Shown here piece after piece: positions 37,776 through 46,927 of a DNA stretch of 64,000 nucleotides (its first letter is position 1; every line of letters begins with the position of its first letter). Made by a program: the position numbers and the translations under genes. The DNA comes from Synechococcus sp. CB0101 (lineage in GTDB: Bacteria > Cyanobacteriota > Cyanobacteriia > PCC-6307 > Cyanobiaceae), in NCBI RefSeq assembly GCF_000179235.2, contig NZ_CP039373.1, positions 2,514,554-2,578,553 of the forward strand, in the 5' to 3' direction. The notes beneath the pieces were generated by a model, which did no database searches, was not told the DNA's origin, and worked only from the letters and a program-made list of their open reading frames with translations.

Positions 37776-38495
37776 ATGGCAGCCACCAGCGTGCTCTTGG
37801 CCGACGACGATGCGCGGCTGCGTCAGTTCCTGGAGCTGGAACTGCGCGAAGAGGGCTACGCGGTGCACAGCTGCGGCGATGGCATTGGCGCGTTGACGCA
37901 GATCCGCCAAGAGCCACCCGATCTATTGGTGCTCGATTGGATGCTGCCCGATCTGAGCGGCGTAGAGGTGTGCCAGCGCCTGCGCTCCACCGGTGTGCAG
38001 GTGCCGGTGCTGATGCTCACCGGCCGCGATGCGGTGAAGGATCGAGTGGAAGCTCTCGATGCCGGCGCCGACGACTACTTGGTGAAGCCGTTTTCGATCG
38101 AGGAACTCTTAGCCCGGCTGCGGGCGCTGGCCCGGCGCGGCGCCAGTGCCAGCGGCCCAGCAAGCGAACAGACAGACCTGCTGGAGCTCGAGGATCTCCA
38201 GCTCAACCTGGCCAGCCATGAGGTGAGCCGTGCCGGCACTTCGGTACACCTCAGCGCCACCGAATTCCAACTGCTCCGCTGCCTGATGGCCGAGCCAGGC
38301 CGCGTGCAGCCCCGCCAAAACCTCCTGGATCAGGTGTGGGGCACCAACTTCGTGGGCGATGCCAACGTGCTGGATGTGTATGTGCGCTACCTACGCCGCA
38401 AGCTCGAGCCACCCGGCAGGCCCACCCTGATCCAAACGGTGCGGGGCGTGGGGTTCCTGCTCAAGGCAGGCCCGGTGAAGGACGCCGCACCATGA
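37776..38495 (+). CDS. OmpR/PhoB-family response regulator
   Basis: A 239-residue two-domain regulator. The receiver (residues 5-118) has the acidic pocket ADDD, phospho-acceptor Asp in VLDWMLPDLSG, the switch Thr in MLTGRD and Lys in LVKPF. The winged-helix DNA-binding domain follows (LSATEFQLLRCLM, then VLDVYVRYLRRKLE and TVRGVGFLL). It overlaps the next receiver gene by 4 bases. The histidine kinase at 40.5-42 kb is a likely partner. Target genes are unknown. Confidence 0.92.
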   Translation: MAATSVLLADDDARLRQFLELELREEGYAVHSCGDGIGALTQIRQEPPDLLVLDWMLPDLSGVEVCQRLRSTGVQVPVLMLTGRDAVKDRVEALDAGADDYLVKPFSIEELLARLRALARRGASASGPASEQTDLLELEDLQLNLASHEVSRAGTSVHLSATEFQLLRCLMAEPGRVQPRQNLLDQVWGTNFVGDANVLDVYVRYLRRKLEPPGRPTLIQTVRGVGFLLKAGPVKDAAP

Positions 38496-38872
38496 ACCAA
38501 CCCCTCGTGGCGGTCGTCGACGACGATCCCCGCATCCGCGAGCTGTTGGCCACAGAACTAGAGGATCTGGGGGCTGCCGTGCTGCGCTGCCGCGAGGGTT
38601 CAGAGCTCCTGAGCCAGGCCGAGCTTCAGGAGGTGGCACTGGTGCTGCTCGATTGGATGATGCCGGGCCTCGATGGAGCCGGCACGCTGCAAGCCCTGGC
38701 CGAGACCGGCTTCGCCGGCCGTGTGGTGGTGGTCACAGCCCTCTGCGATCCCGAGGTATTGCAGCAAGCCCAGGCCCAGGGAGCTGCAGCCACCTTGCTC
38801 AAAACCGAAGCATTGGAGCAATTGCCAGAGCTGCTCAAGGGAACTGGCGCAAGCCTGGATCCACCTGATTGA
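38492..38872 (+). CDS. Stand-alone receiver-domain protein
   Basis: A 126-residue single receiver domain. Key residues are intact: Asp pair in VVDDDPRI, phospho-Asp in LLDWMMPGLDG, Thr in VVTALCD and Lys in LLKTEAL. No output domain is present, so it may act by protein contact or as a phosphate relay. It starts within the stop of the response regulator gene (ATGA) and its 3' end overlaps the convergent hydrolase gene by 38 bases. Confidence 0.87.
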   Translation: MNQPLVAVVDDDPRIRELLATELEDLGAAVLRCREGSELLSQAELQEVALVLLDWMMPGLDGAGTLQALAETGFAGRVVVVTALCDPEVLQQAQAQGAAATLLKTEALEQLPELLKGTGASLDPPD

Positions 38873-40430
38873 GCTCCTCCCGGCTGAAGCGTGGGGTGAT
38901 CAACAAGCGCAGCGGGGTACGGCCGGTGAGCACACCGCTGGCATCCACCGGGGCCGCCAAGGGCGCAACCGCCTGATCGATGCGCACGTGCCGATTAAAA
39001 AAGCGCAGGGCCATGCCCTGGAGCTCTTGGCGTGCCAACGCTCGATCGGGGCCCAGCACAAACGCGGGCAGTTTGGTCTTGCCGTTCAGGAACGAGAGAT
39101 GGGTGCCGTTGTGCTGCAGAGCAAGCAACGACCCTGGATAGGTGATGGAGGTAAAGGGAATCAGCTGCTGCGACACGGGCGGTGCAAACACATCGTCTGT
39201 TCCGGAAACCACAAGCACTGGAGCGGCAATCGCCTGGAGTGAGCTGGGGCTGAAGATCGGATTGGTCACAGGATTCACCGCCACAGCAGCCTTCACGCGG
39301 GGATCGCGAAAACTGCGTCGCTTCACCACCTGAGCCGGTGCATCGCACTGCCAGACCACAGCTGGATTCAGCACCACGATGTTGGGGTTGTTCATGGCAG
39401 CGCAGCCCTTCACCAGGTGCTCCCAATCGAGCTCGGCACCAGCCAGCGCTGTCGCCGTGTAGCCCCCAAGCGATTGGCCCAACACGCCCACCTCCTTGGT
39501 GTTCACCCTGGAGCCCCAGCGATCGTGCATCTGATCAATCAGATCGCTGACGCTGAGGGGCTGGCTGTACCAGGCATTCGGCGGCGGGATCGCACCCGTG
39601 CCTTGAATCGCTGCACTGATCGCGTTGGCACTGGTGAAGGGGAAATTGAGCGCCGCCACCGCATAGCCATGGCTGGCCAAATCGCGGCCCACATACAACA
39701 GGGCATTCATATCGGTGTTGAGTCCAGGCGCAATCACCACGAGCGGTGCGGGTTTGGCGGCGGTGGCCGACTCCGGCAGGTAAGCCAGAGCCGTGATGGT
39801 CGTGCCTTCACGGCCGGTGAAGCTGAAGGCGCTCTCGCTGTAAGCAACACGTCCGGAGCTGGCCAGCGCGATCAGGTCTGGCCCTTCAGCCGGCGGCCCG
39901 TTGATCGATGCGATCTGGGCGAACAGGCGGTTCTGGAGGTTGAACTGCTGAGACAGTGAACGCATCAGTGACAGCACAGCTGTCGCATTCACCGGCAGCG
40001 TTGCGGTGGGATAGGCCTGCAGCACATCGATCAGGCGCAGAGCACCCTCGCGCGCCGATCCCAGAATCAACGCCGAAGCCAATGCCTGCCGAGCCACATC
40101 GGCCGGCTGATCAATCACCTTCACCAGCTGCTGCAAGCTGCTTTCGCCGATGGCGGTGTCGAGAAAATTCGACGCCATCACCGCATCCACCGGCACGCTC
40201 TGGTTGAGCACGGTGCGCAAAGCGTGGCGATCAGCGGGCTTCAACAGGCGCAGATACCCCTCCAGATCGGGCTCAATGCGTCCCGTTTCCGTGAAGGTGA
40301 CCAGCGACGGCACCGACACAGTGCGCGACACCTCTCCAAAGCGCAGCACGATCCGCTCAGCCGCGGAGGCCGCCGGGGCCGCCGCAAGTGCCAGGCAGGC
40401 TGTTATTGAGCTGAGCAAACGCCGCAGCAT
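38835..40430 (-). CDS. Secreted alpha/beta hydrolase with N-terminal DUF1400 domain
   Basis: A 531-residue exported protein. A signal peptide (residues 1-24, ending ASAAE) is followed by the cyanobacterial DUF1400 domain (about 25-165). An alpha/beta hydrolase of the dienelactone-hydrolase/platelet-acetylhydrolase kind follows. The nucleophile elbow GQSLGGYTATAL carries the Ser, VSGTDD the acid and NGTHLSF the His. The substrate is unknown, perhaps a lipid or an ester in the periplasm or lumen. It lies between a response regulator pair and a histidine kinase, and is transcribed with the kinase direction. Confidence 0.85.
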   Translation of the reverse strand: MLRRLLSSITACLALAAAPAASAAERIVLRFGEVSRTVSVPSLVTFTETGRIEPDLEGYLRLLKPADRHALRTVLNQSVPVDAVMASNFLDTAIGESSLQQLVKVIDQPADVARQALASALILGSAREGALRLIDVLQAYPTATLPVNATAVLSLMRSLSQQFNLQNRLFAQIASINGPPAEGPDLIALASSGRVAYSESAFSFTGREGTTITALAYLPESATAAKPAPLVVIAPGLNTDMNALLYVGRDLASHGYAVAALNFPFTSANAISAAIQGTGAIPPPNAWYSQPLSVSDLIDQMHDRWGSRVNTKEVGVLGQSLGGYTATALAGAELDWEHLVKGCAAMNNPNIVVLNPAVVWQCDAPAQVVKRRSFRDPRVKAAVAVNPVTNPIFSPSSLQAIAAPVLVVSGTDDVFAPPVSQQLIPFTSITYPGSLLALQHNGTHLSFLNGKTKLPAFVLGPDRALARQELQGMALRFFNRHVRIDQAVAPLAAPVDASGVLTGRTPLRLLITPRFSREELNQVDPGLRQFP

Positions 40431-40503
40431 TGGTTGTCGTGGGCACCGATGCCGGCCACCCTCACAGAAGGCAAGCGATTCCGACAACCACACGGCACCG
40501 GAA

Positions 40504-41991
40504 TCAACTCCCGCCCAGGCCAGCCCCCAGCCACCGGCGCAAGCTGGCACTGCGGCCCGGCGCAGCTGAAACCACCGGTAAGCGCAACTGGAAATCGGCG
40601 CCACCGCCAGTCGCATCGGCCACCAGCGCCCGGCCCCCCATCCGCTCCATCAGGGTTTGCACCACGGCCAAGCCGATGCCATGGCCGCTGATCTCCGCGC
40701 TACTGCTGCCGCGAACAAACCGGCCAAAGATGCGCTCGCGCTCAGCCTCCGGCACACCGGCGCCGTGATCGCGCACATGCAGCACCAGCTCCGCACCATC
40801 GAGGCTGAGCACCAGCTCCACAGGCTGCGGTGCTGGGCTGTATTTGAGGGCGTTTTCAACGAGGTTGGTGAGGCACTGGCTTAGGCGCTCAGGGTCGGCG
40901 TTGACCTCGAGCGGTTGGGCGAGATCTGCTGGGTGAAGACGTAAACGTCCTGCACTGGTGGGCTGCAAGCGCTCAAAAAGGCTGACCAATAAATCCGAGG
41001 GATCCAGGGGCTGACACTGCAGCTGCAGGCGACCGGCGTCGTCGCGAGCAATTTCCAACAAGTCGTTCACCAGACGCCCCATCGATTCCGCCTCGGAGGC
41101 CACCAACTCCAGCTGCTCGCGTTGCTCGGGGCTGACCTCAGCAGCGCGGCGCAACAAACGGCGGCTGTAGCCACTGATCAAGGTGATCGGCGTGCGCAGC
41201 TCATGCGACACACCATTCACAAAGGTGCGCTGGTGCTCCCAGGCCTCCGCTAAGCGATCGAGAAGGTCGTTGAAGGCATGTGCAATGGGGTGCAACTCGA
41301 GGGGCTGACCTTTGAGGGATAGGCGTTCAGTGCTCAGCGAGCCGCTGGAGATGCCAGCCAGCGTTGTGCTGAAGGCATCCAGCGGCAGCAAGCCGCGGTG
41401 AATCACCAAGCGCAGCAAGGCGGAGGTGAACAGCGCAGACGCACCGGCCACTGCCACCAGCAGCAAGCTGATCAGCTGTTCCTGGTCGGTCTCCAGGGTG
41501 AAGTCCTGCAGAAAACGAACTTGATAGGGCTGTCCACCCAAGCTGATCGGCATCGCGCAGGTGAAGTAGGTGCGGCCACGAAAGCGAAACTCCCGCGGCT
41601 GCCCGTCTGGCGGGAGTGCGGCATCAGCCGCCTGCACCAAGGCCTGATCTGATTGAAAGGACCGAAAGGCCTCACCACTGGGCAGGATCACAGGCCCTGT
41701 CGTGCTGCGGCCAGGCTCCAGCCACACCATCCACACCAGCATCGAGGGGCTGCCCAGATCAGCCAAATGGCGACGCAACTCAGCTGTGGTGTCGATCTGC
41801 TCGGGCAGCAACTCCTGCAGCAGTTGCGTGGTGACCTGTACCTGCGCGTCATGGCGGTCATGGCGCAGACGGGCCGACATCTGCCGATTCACCAGCAGCA
41901 GCACCACGTAGCCCGCCAACACAGCCAGAAGACTGGTGGCCTGCAGATGACGCCGGATCGACGCGGCATGGCGGGCGAGGGCCAACCACAA
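40504..41991 (-). CDS. Membrane sensor histidine kinase
   Basis: A 495-residue kinase with two membrane spans (about 17-35 and 172-195) bracketing an extracytoplasmic sensor of about 135 residues, then a HAMP linker. The H-box is VNGVSHELRTPITLISGYSRR, and the ATPase has N (LVENALKYS), G1 (HGAGVPEAERERIFGRF) and G2 (GHGIGLAVVQTLM) boxes. The best start is a TTG at 41991. It is the likely partner of the response regulator at 37776, with the hydrolase gene between them. Confidence 0.9.
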   Translation of the reverse strand: MWLALARHAASIRRHLQATSLLAVLAGYVVLLLVNRQMSARLRHDRHDAQVQVTTQLLQELLPEQIDTTAELRRHLADLGSPSMLVWMVWLEPGRSTTGPVILPSGEAFRSFQSDQALVQAADAALPPDGQPREFRFRGRTYFTCAMPISLGGQPYQVRFLQDFTLETDQEQLISLLLVAVAGASALFTSALLRLVIHRGLLPLDAFSTTLAGISSGSLSTERLSLKGQPLELHPIAHAFNDLLDRLAEAWEHQRTFVNGVSHELRTPITLISGYSRRLLRRAAEVSPEQREQLELVASEAESMGRLVNDLLEIARDDAGRLQLQCQPLDPSDLLVSLFERLQPTSAGRLRLHPADLAQPLEVNADPERLSQCLTNLVENALKYSPAPQPVELVLSLDGAELVLHVRDHGAGVPEAERERIFGRFVRGSSSAEISGHGIGLAVVQTLMERMGGRALVADATGGGADFQLRLPVVSAAPGRSASLRRWLGAGLGGS

Positions 41992-42138
41992 GCTTCAACT
42001 GCACCAACCGTAAAGAGGAAAGCGGCGCGACACCACCAGCAGCACTCTTAGGAAACTCTCAGACAACCATCCACCAACACTTCTGGCACCGCAAATCCAA
42101 GCTGAATACGTTTGATGTAAGCCTGAAGCGCTGCCCAA

Positions 42139-42615
42139 ATGACCACCTCCATGCTCCGCCCTCAGCTGCAAGCAACTCTGCTGCGCAAAACAAACGCGAA
42201 CACCTCCCGTAAAAAAAATCTTCTCCAGAAGGGCTTCACGCTAGTGGAGTTGATGATTGTGATTGTGATTGTTGGAATCTTAAGCGCCGTTGCGCTACCA
42301 AATTTCCTCAGCCAAAGCGCAAAAGCAAAAATCACTGAGCCCCTCGGCAAAGCCTCTGCAGCACTGAAGCAAGCTCAAAGCATCTGGGTCGAGACAGGAA
42401 CCTTTACCGGCGTCACATGCCCCGACGTAGGAATCACAGGCGCTAACGGACTCGAAAACGATTGGACCTACACCTGCGACGGCAACGGCGACACCTTCAC
42501 GGTTGATGTAGTTGGCTCTGGAGCCAATGCGAATCTTGGCCTCAGCGACTGCTCAATCAACGGCCCTACTGGGGTCATTACAGCATGCACAAAGGACGTT
42601 GACGCCGCTAGCTAA
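42139..42615 (+). CDS. Type IV pilin (PilA-like)
   Basis: A 158-residue prepilin. After an unusually long, basic leader of 32 residues comes the peptidase site QKG|FTLVELMIVIVIVGILSAVALPNF with Glu at +5, then a soluble domain with four cysteines. The size and motif fit a major or abundant pilin. The leader is far longer than the usual 6-15 residues. An A/C-rich 140-base gap lies upstream. It heads the left pilin cassette; the next gene in line is the interrupted PilX-like gene. Confidence 0.88.
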   Translation: MTTSMLRPQLQATLLRKTNANTSRKKNLLQKGFTLVELMIVIVIVGILSAVALPNFLSQSAKAKITEPLGKASAALKQAQSIWVETGTFTGVTCPDVGITGANGLENDWTYTCDGNGDTFTVDVVGSGANANLGLSDCSINGPTGVITACTKDVDAAS

Positions 42616-42704
42616 ACAACATAGAAGCCACGGAGCAAGGTCCGAAGAAGGATTTATCCTTCCGCTGGTTTTGATCATCTCCCTGATCATCAGTACTGGG
42701 CTAA

Positions 42705-43920
42705 GGAAATTCTGGAAAACCCAGCCCGTCTGCGCGAAAATGAACCTGTAATCGCAGACCAGGACTGGGTTGATGGGCGGCAAGCAGCTCGGTTTCACGG
42801 ACTATGAGCTGACCACGGCCAAGAAGCGCACCAAGCGCGAGAAATTTCTCTCCGAGATGGAGGCTGTGGTGCCTTGGCAGGCACTCATCGATCTGATCGA
42901 GCCGCACTACCCCAAGGCGAGCAAGAAAGGCGGCAGGCCTCCCTATCCGCTGGCAACGATGCTGCGCATTCATCTGCTGCAGCAGTGGTACTCCCTCAGC
43001 GATCCGGCCATGGAAGAGGCCTTGATCGAGGTGCCCACCATGCGCCGCTTTGCCGGCATCGAGCTGATCAGCGATCGGATCCCGGACGAGACCACGATCC
43101 TCACGTTCCGCCATCTGCTTGAGAAGCATGGGCTGGGTGAGCAGATTTTTGACACCGTCAAAGCGCTCCTGGCCGCTCGGGGCGTAACCATGCGTCAGGG
43201 CACGATCGTCGATGCCACCTTGATCGCAGCGCCCAGCTCCACCAAGAACAAAGATGGGAAGCGGGATCCGGAGATGCACCAGACCAAAAAGGGCAACCAG
43301 TGGTACTTCGGCATGAAGGTCCACGCCGGCGTTGACAAGGACTCAGGCCTGATCCATTCGGTTGTCGTCACCGCCGCCAACGTGCACGACCTCACCCCGG
43401 CAGCTGAGCTACTGCATGGAGATGAGGAGGTGGTGTACGGCGATGCTGGCTACCAGGGCATCGCCAAGAGACCAGAAATGGCTGGCAAGACAGCGGAGTT
43501 CAGAGTGGCGATGCGGCCCGGCACGCGCAGGGCTCTTCCTGACACCCCGGATGGGAGGGTGCAGGATCTGATCGAGACGGCCAAAGCTCACATCCGCTCC
43601 AAGGTTGAGCATCCCTTCCGTGTGATCAAGCAGCAGTTCGGCTTTCAAAAGACCCGGCTGCGAGGCTTGGCCAAGAACCGCTGCAAAATCAACGTGCTTG
43701 CGGCACTGTCGAATCTGTACCAGGCCCGACGACAATTACTCGCGACAGTGTGAACAGGGACTTGGTGTGCCTGCACACCTCTATTTAGCCTCAAAACCAG
43801 CCGAAAGTGGCTGGATATGTGAGCCAAGGTCATCAAAAAATGGCCTCAGAGGCAATTTGCAGCCAAAACCACTCTTTCTGCTCGCTGCCGCCGCTCAAAC
43901 ACCGCTTGTCCAGAGTTTCC
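42705..43920 (+). mobile_element. IS5-family insertion sequence, 1216 bp
   Basis: Imperfect terminal inverted repeats (left GGAAATTCTGGAAAAC, right-end complement GGAAACTCTGGACAAG) bound one transposase gene. The 4-base target duplication CTAA occurs at 42701-42704 and 43921-43924, the YTAR type of target expected for the IS5 subgroup. The element sits within the N-terminal helix codons of the PilX-like gene, in the same direction. Confidence 0.92.
42770..43753 (+). CDS. IS5-family transposase
   Basis: A 327-residue DDE transposase. The N-terminal domain (PWQALIDLIEPHYPK, then RPPYPLATMLRIHLLQQWY) is typical of IS5. Catalytic parts are DATLI (first Asp), YGDAGYQGI (second Asp) and RSKVEHPFRVIKQQFG (Glu, Y/R-K signature). 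All three acids are present and the frame is intact, so the element may still be mobile. Confidence 0.95.
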   Translation: MMGGKQLGFTDYELTTAKKRTKREKFLSEMEAVVPWQALIDLIEPHYPKASKKGGRPPYPLATMLRIHLLQQWYSLSDPAMEEALIEVPTMRRFAGIELISDRIPDETTILTFRHLLEKHGLGEQIFDTVKALLAARGVTMRQGTIVDATLIAAPSSTKNKDGKRDPEMHQTKKGNQWYFGMKVHAGVDKDSGLIHSVVVTAANVHDLTPAAELLHGDEEVVYGDAGYQGIAKRPEMAGKTAEFRVAMRPGTRRALPDTPDGRVQDLIETAKAHIRSKVEHPFRVIKQQFGFQKTRLRGLAKNRCKINVLAALSNLYQARRQLLATV

Positions 43921-45023
43921 CTAATGGCCCTAGCCGCTCGATCATGGCTAGGGCTTTCAGGCTCGATACGTCAGAGTCAATCTCGTCAAGCGAGGGAAAT
44001 CGCAGAGGCCGGCCTAGCTCAACTGATCGAAAGCCTCAACAAGGACTACGCCTATCTACTGATCAAGGACTTGGGCAACTGGGGCGACGGCTCATATACA
44101 TCCTCGATCTGCACCAACTCCGCAAGCGGCACCCCGGTGACAAGTAGCACCATCGGCAGCTCCGGGCGCTACACCTTGTTGGACTACGACTTTCAGGGCA
44201 GCCCGTTCTATGGCGGCAAAGCAACGATCAGGATGCGGGGTGAACGCCTGAAGAGCAACAGCTCGGTTGCAGCCACAGCAATCGTGGAAGAGTCACTAGA
44301 GATCAAACCCAAAAGCTGCACCACATCTTTTGGGGAGCCGACAGTCACAAGCGGTTTTCCAGGCCTTCTCGGCCAGCAGGTTGTCCTCGGGAACAACGAC
44401 GTGTTCGGAACGCTATCGGGCAATGTTCTCTGCCTACAGTGTTACGACGGCCAGGACTATGACAGCCTTACACGTGAACAACAGGAAGCCTATATCCAAA
44501 TGAAGAACAATGGCTATGTCGCTGGTCAGATCTTTCTTGGTCCGATTGATCTACCACCAGTTCCCGAGCCACCGGCAGATCTGAACTTCGACACGCCGAT
44601 ATCGATCACAGAAGGCAGAGAGATCGTCGCGGGCACCAATACAGGACCATGCCGAGTAGAAGACCGAGGCTCAGAGGCTCCGATTACCCATTGTATGGTG
44701 GACTCGGTGGAACTTAACAGCAAGAAGGAAATCCTCACCGTTGACACCAGTGCAGGCGATGTTCGGATTTATATCCGCGGCGACAAATTTGTTCTAACCG
44801 GAGGAGCAGCGATCAAACACCTGCCTCCAGACGCACCCGCCAGCTCGCTGGGCTTATTCGGTCGCGCAAGCGATCCCACAGACACCTATCCAGATCAGTT
44901 GATTCGCCTTGCAGGCGCCGCATCAACCAATGCACTCTGGGCCTACTTTCCCGACGGAAATATGGGAATCAATGGGGGATCGAAGGAAACAGCGGATTGC
45001 GACAGCAGCGGAGAATGCACTGG

Positions 45024-46740
45024 CGCATTGCATCAAGTACTTGTTACCGTCTTTAGTTGACGCTTGGTAACACTCCCTCTTCTGTCCAGGGTTTGGGTTC
45101 TGGTCTGTCTGCTGCACGCTCCAGGGCCTGCTGCACCCTGGCCACGCGCCAATCCCTGATTCGCCGCTGCAGCGTGCGTTTGTGTTGGGGGCCATAGCGC
45201 TCAGGGGCCAAGGCGATCAGCCTCTCCAGTAGCTCCTGGCTGCCCACATCCGGCTCTGCCTCCAACCACTGGGGGATGAGGGCTGCATGAACCTCAAAGG
45301 GATCCACACGGCTGCGGCGGCCTTGCCGCGGTTTGGGCTTTTTCTGCATTGGTCTGCTCTGGCGCCACAGCGCCTGTAAGCCCTGCAGAAAGCGCTCCAG
45401 CTCTCGTTTTTCTTCTTCTGGGGATTTCCAGGCAAGCGGATCACCCGCCATGGCGTTGGCGTGCTGGCCGCTGATCAACAGCGCTAACCGGCTCTGGCAG
45501 CTGCGCATCGTGGCTAGTAGCGCCACAGGGTCACACCGTTGTCTCAACTCCCTGAGGTCAGCGGCTTCCTGCTCGCCCAGCACACCGGTACGCAGTAGCT
45601 GCTGCAGCGGTGTCCGCGGCGGGTGGTGCAGCCGCTTGATCCGGCCTCCCTCCCGCACGCTGCTCTTGAGCTTGAACGACGGCTGAAACAGGTTCGTGAA
45701 CAGCCGCAGTGCCGCGTACAGCTCAGCTAGCACCTGAGCGGCCTCCAGGCCCACCAAGCGCTCGTAGCCCACCACACGGCGGATCAGCACCCCGTTCTTC
45801 TGCTCCACCCAGGCCTGATCGTTGCTCTGGTAGGCGCGTGAGCGGGTGAGCTCGATCCCTTGCTCCGGTGCATCACACCACTGCTCCATCAGCGCATTCA
45901 TGAACGCTGGATCGTTGTCGGCATCGATTCCACGCAACGGGAAGGGAAGTTGCTGCCGCAGTCGCTGGATAGCGGCCAACACCGAGGCCCCATCGCGCGT
46001 GATCACCGGCAGGCTCTCGCTCCAGCCCGTGGCGATATCGGTGGCTACCAGAGTCCAAATGAAGCGACCTTCCAGGCGCCCCCCGCAGTGGGCCACCAGA
46101 TCGATCTCCAGCCAGCCGGGCTGCTTGTGGTCATCCCATCCCTTGAACGTGCGCACCTGCACGCGGCGGCGAACACCGCTGTGGGCCCGGGGAGGGCGTC
46201 TCCATCCATTGCCTCCACTGCTCTGGCGCACTGGGGCCAGCAGACGGTCAATCGTGGCGCTGCTCATCATCAACACCCGTGCCCTCACCGACTGCTCCAG
46301 CTGCAGGTGACCGTGGTGCTCGAGTGATTCCACCAGCTGCGGAAGCAGCGCATGCAGGCGCTTGCCGCACAGCCGATCGCTGGCTTCCCACAGCGGTACC
46401 AGCGCCTCAACAACCTCCGGGCCGTACCGGCGGCGGTGTTGGCCGCGCCGGCTGCTCTGCTGCTGATCGGTTCGCTGGTTCAACCGGCGCAGCAGCGATT
46501 TGCGGTGATAGCCGCTCAGCGCCTCCAACTCATCCAACAGGCGCTGCTTCCAAGCGCGGCTCAGGCTCCGGTAACGCTCTGAGGCCGCACTGATCGCCAA
46601 TGCAATCCGCTCACGTTCCCGCAAAGTCCCGGGCCGGCTTGGCTGATCGCCTTGCGTGTCAACCCGTGGAGGGTCCATGGGCAGTTGCTACGCGTGATGC
46701 AACAACCTTAATGGAGTAGCAGCTTTAAAGATGCAATGCG
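45024..46740 (-). mobile_element. Insertion sequence with rve-type transposase, 1717 bp
   Basis: An 11-bp perfect terminal inverted repeat, CGCATTGCATC, at both ends encloses a single transposase gene on the minus strand. A 4-base duplication CTGG flanks it (45020-45023 and 46741-46744). Because CTGG begins with C and ends with G, the repeat appears 12 bp long. It interrupts the PilX-like gene near its 3' end in opposite orientation to it. The IS family is not assigned here. Confidence 0.88.
45053..46678 (-). CDS. Integrase-core (rve) transposase
   Basis: A 541-residue transposase. The N-terminal third is basic and helical (probable DNA-binding; RKSLLRRLNQ, RRRYGPEVVEALV). The central RNase-H-like core has Asp in LEIDLVAHCGG, Asp in IDADNDPAFMN and Glu in QAWVEQKNG, a complete D-D-E set. 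A long basic C-terminal region follows. The frame is intact. The overall layout matches a group of bacterial IS with integrase-core transposases; finer assignment needs a database search. Confidence 0.88.
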   Translation of the reverse strand: MDPPRVDTQGDQPSRPGTLRERERIALAISAASERYRSLSRAWKQRLLDELEALSGYHRKSLLRRLNQRTDQQQSSRRGQHRRRYGPEVVEALVPLWEASDRLCGKRLHALLPQLVESLEHHGHLQLEQSVRARVLMMSSATIDRLLAPVRQSSGGNGWRRPPRAHSGVRRRVQVRTFKGWDDHKQPGWLEIDLVAHCGGRLEGRFIWTLVATDIATGWSESLPVITRDGASVLAAIQRLRQQLPFPLRGIDADNDPAFMNALMEQWCDAPEQGIELTRSRAYQSNDQAWVEQKNGVLIRRVVGYERLVGLEAAQVLAELYAALRLFTNLFQPSFKLKSSVREGGRIKRLHHPPRTPLQQLLRTGVLGEQEAADLRELRQRCDPVALLATMRSCQSRLALLISGQHANAMAGDPLAWKSPEEEKRELERFLQGLQALWRQSRPMQKKPKPRQGRRSRVDPFEVHAALIPQWLEAEPDVGSQELLERLIALAPERYGPQHKRTLQRRIRDWRVARVQQALERAADRPEPKPWTEEGVLPSVN

Positions 46741-46927
46741 CTGGCGGCGACATCAACGGCGCCGTCTGGGCCAAGGTGTGGAACGGCTCCTCATCCAATG
46801 TGGCGCAACTAGTTGTTCCTGCCGACATCGGCACACAGCTCTTCAATACCTACGGCCCCCAATACGCGCTGGGGATCCGCGATTACGTTGCCCTCGGGGT
46901 GTCCCGCTGGAGCAGCTGGATCAACCC

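Noticed and set aside
42512-42751. A separate 79-residue gene overlapping the pilin
   Set aside because: Its only protein-like part (EEGFILPLVLIISLIISTGL) is the 5' end of the interrupted PilX-like gene and the rest runs into the IS end.
45023-46741. A 12-bp terminal repeat (GCGCATTGCATC) for the second IS
   Set aside because: The outermost base on each side belongs to the CTGG target duplication. Assigning it to the element would leave no consistent duplication, so 11 bp is preferred.
46736-46927. A longer PilV-like start reading into the end of the PilX-like fragment
   Set aside because: The upstream residues are basic shadow sequence in another frame of the PilX-like gene; ATG 46928 gives a normal short prepilin leader and an ATGA overlap.
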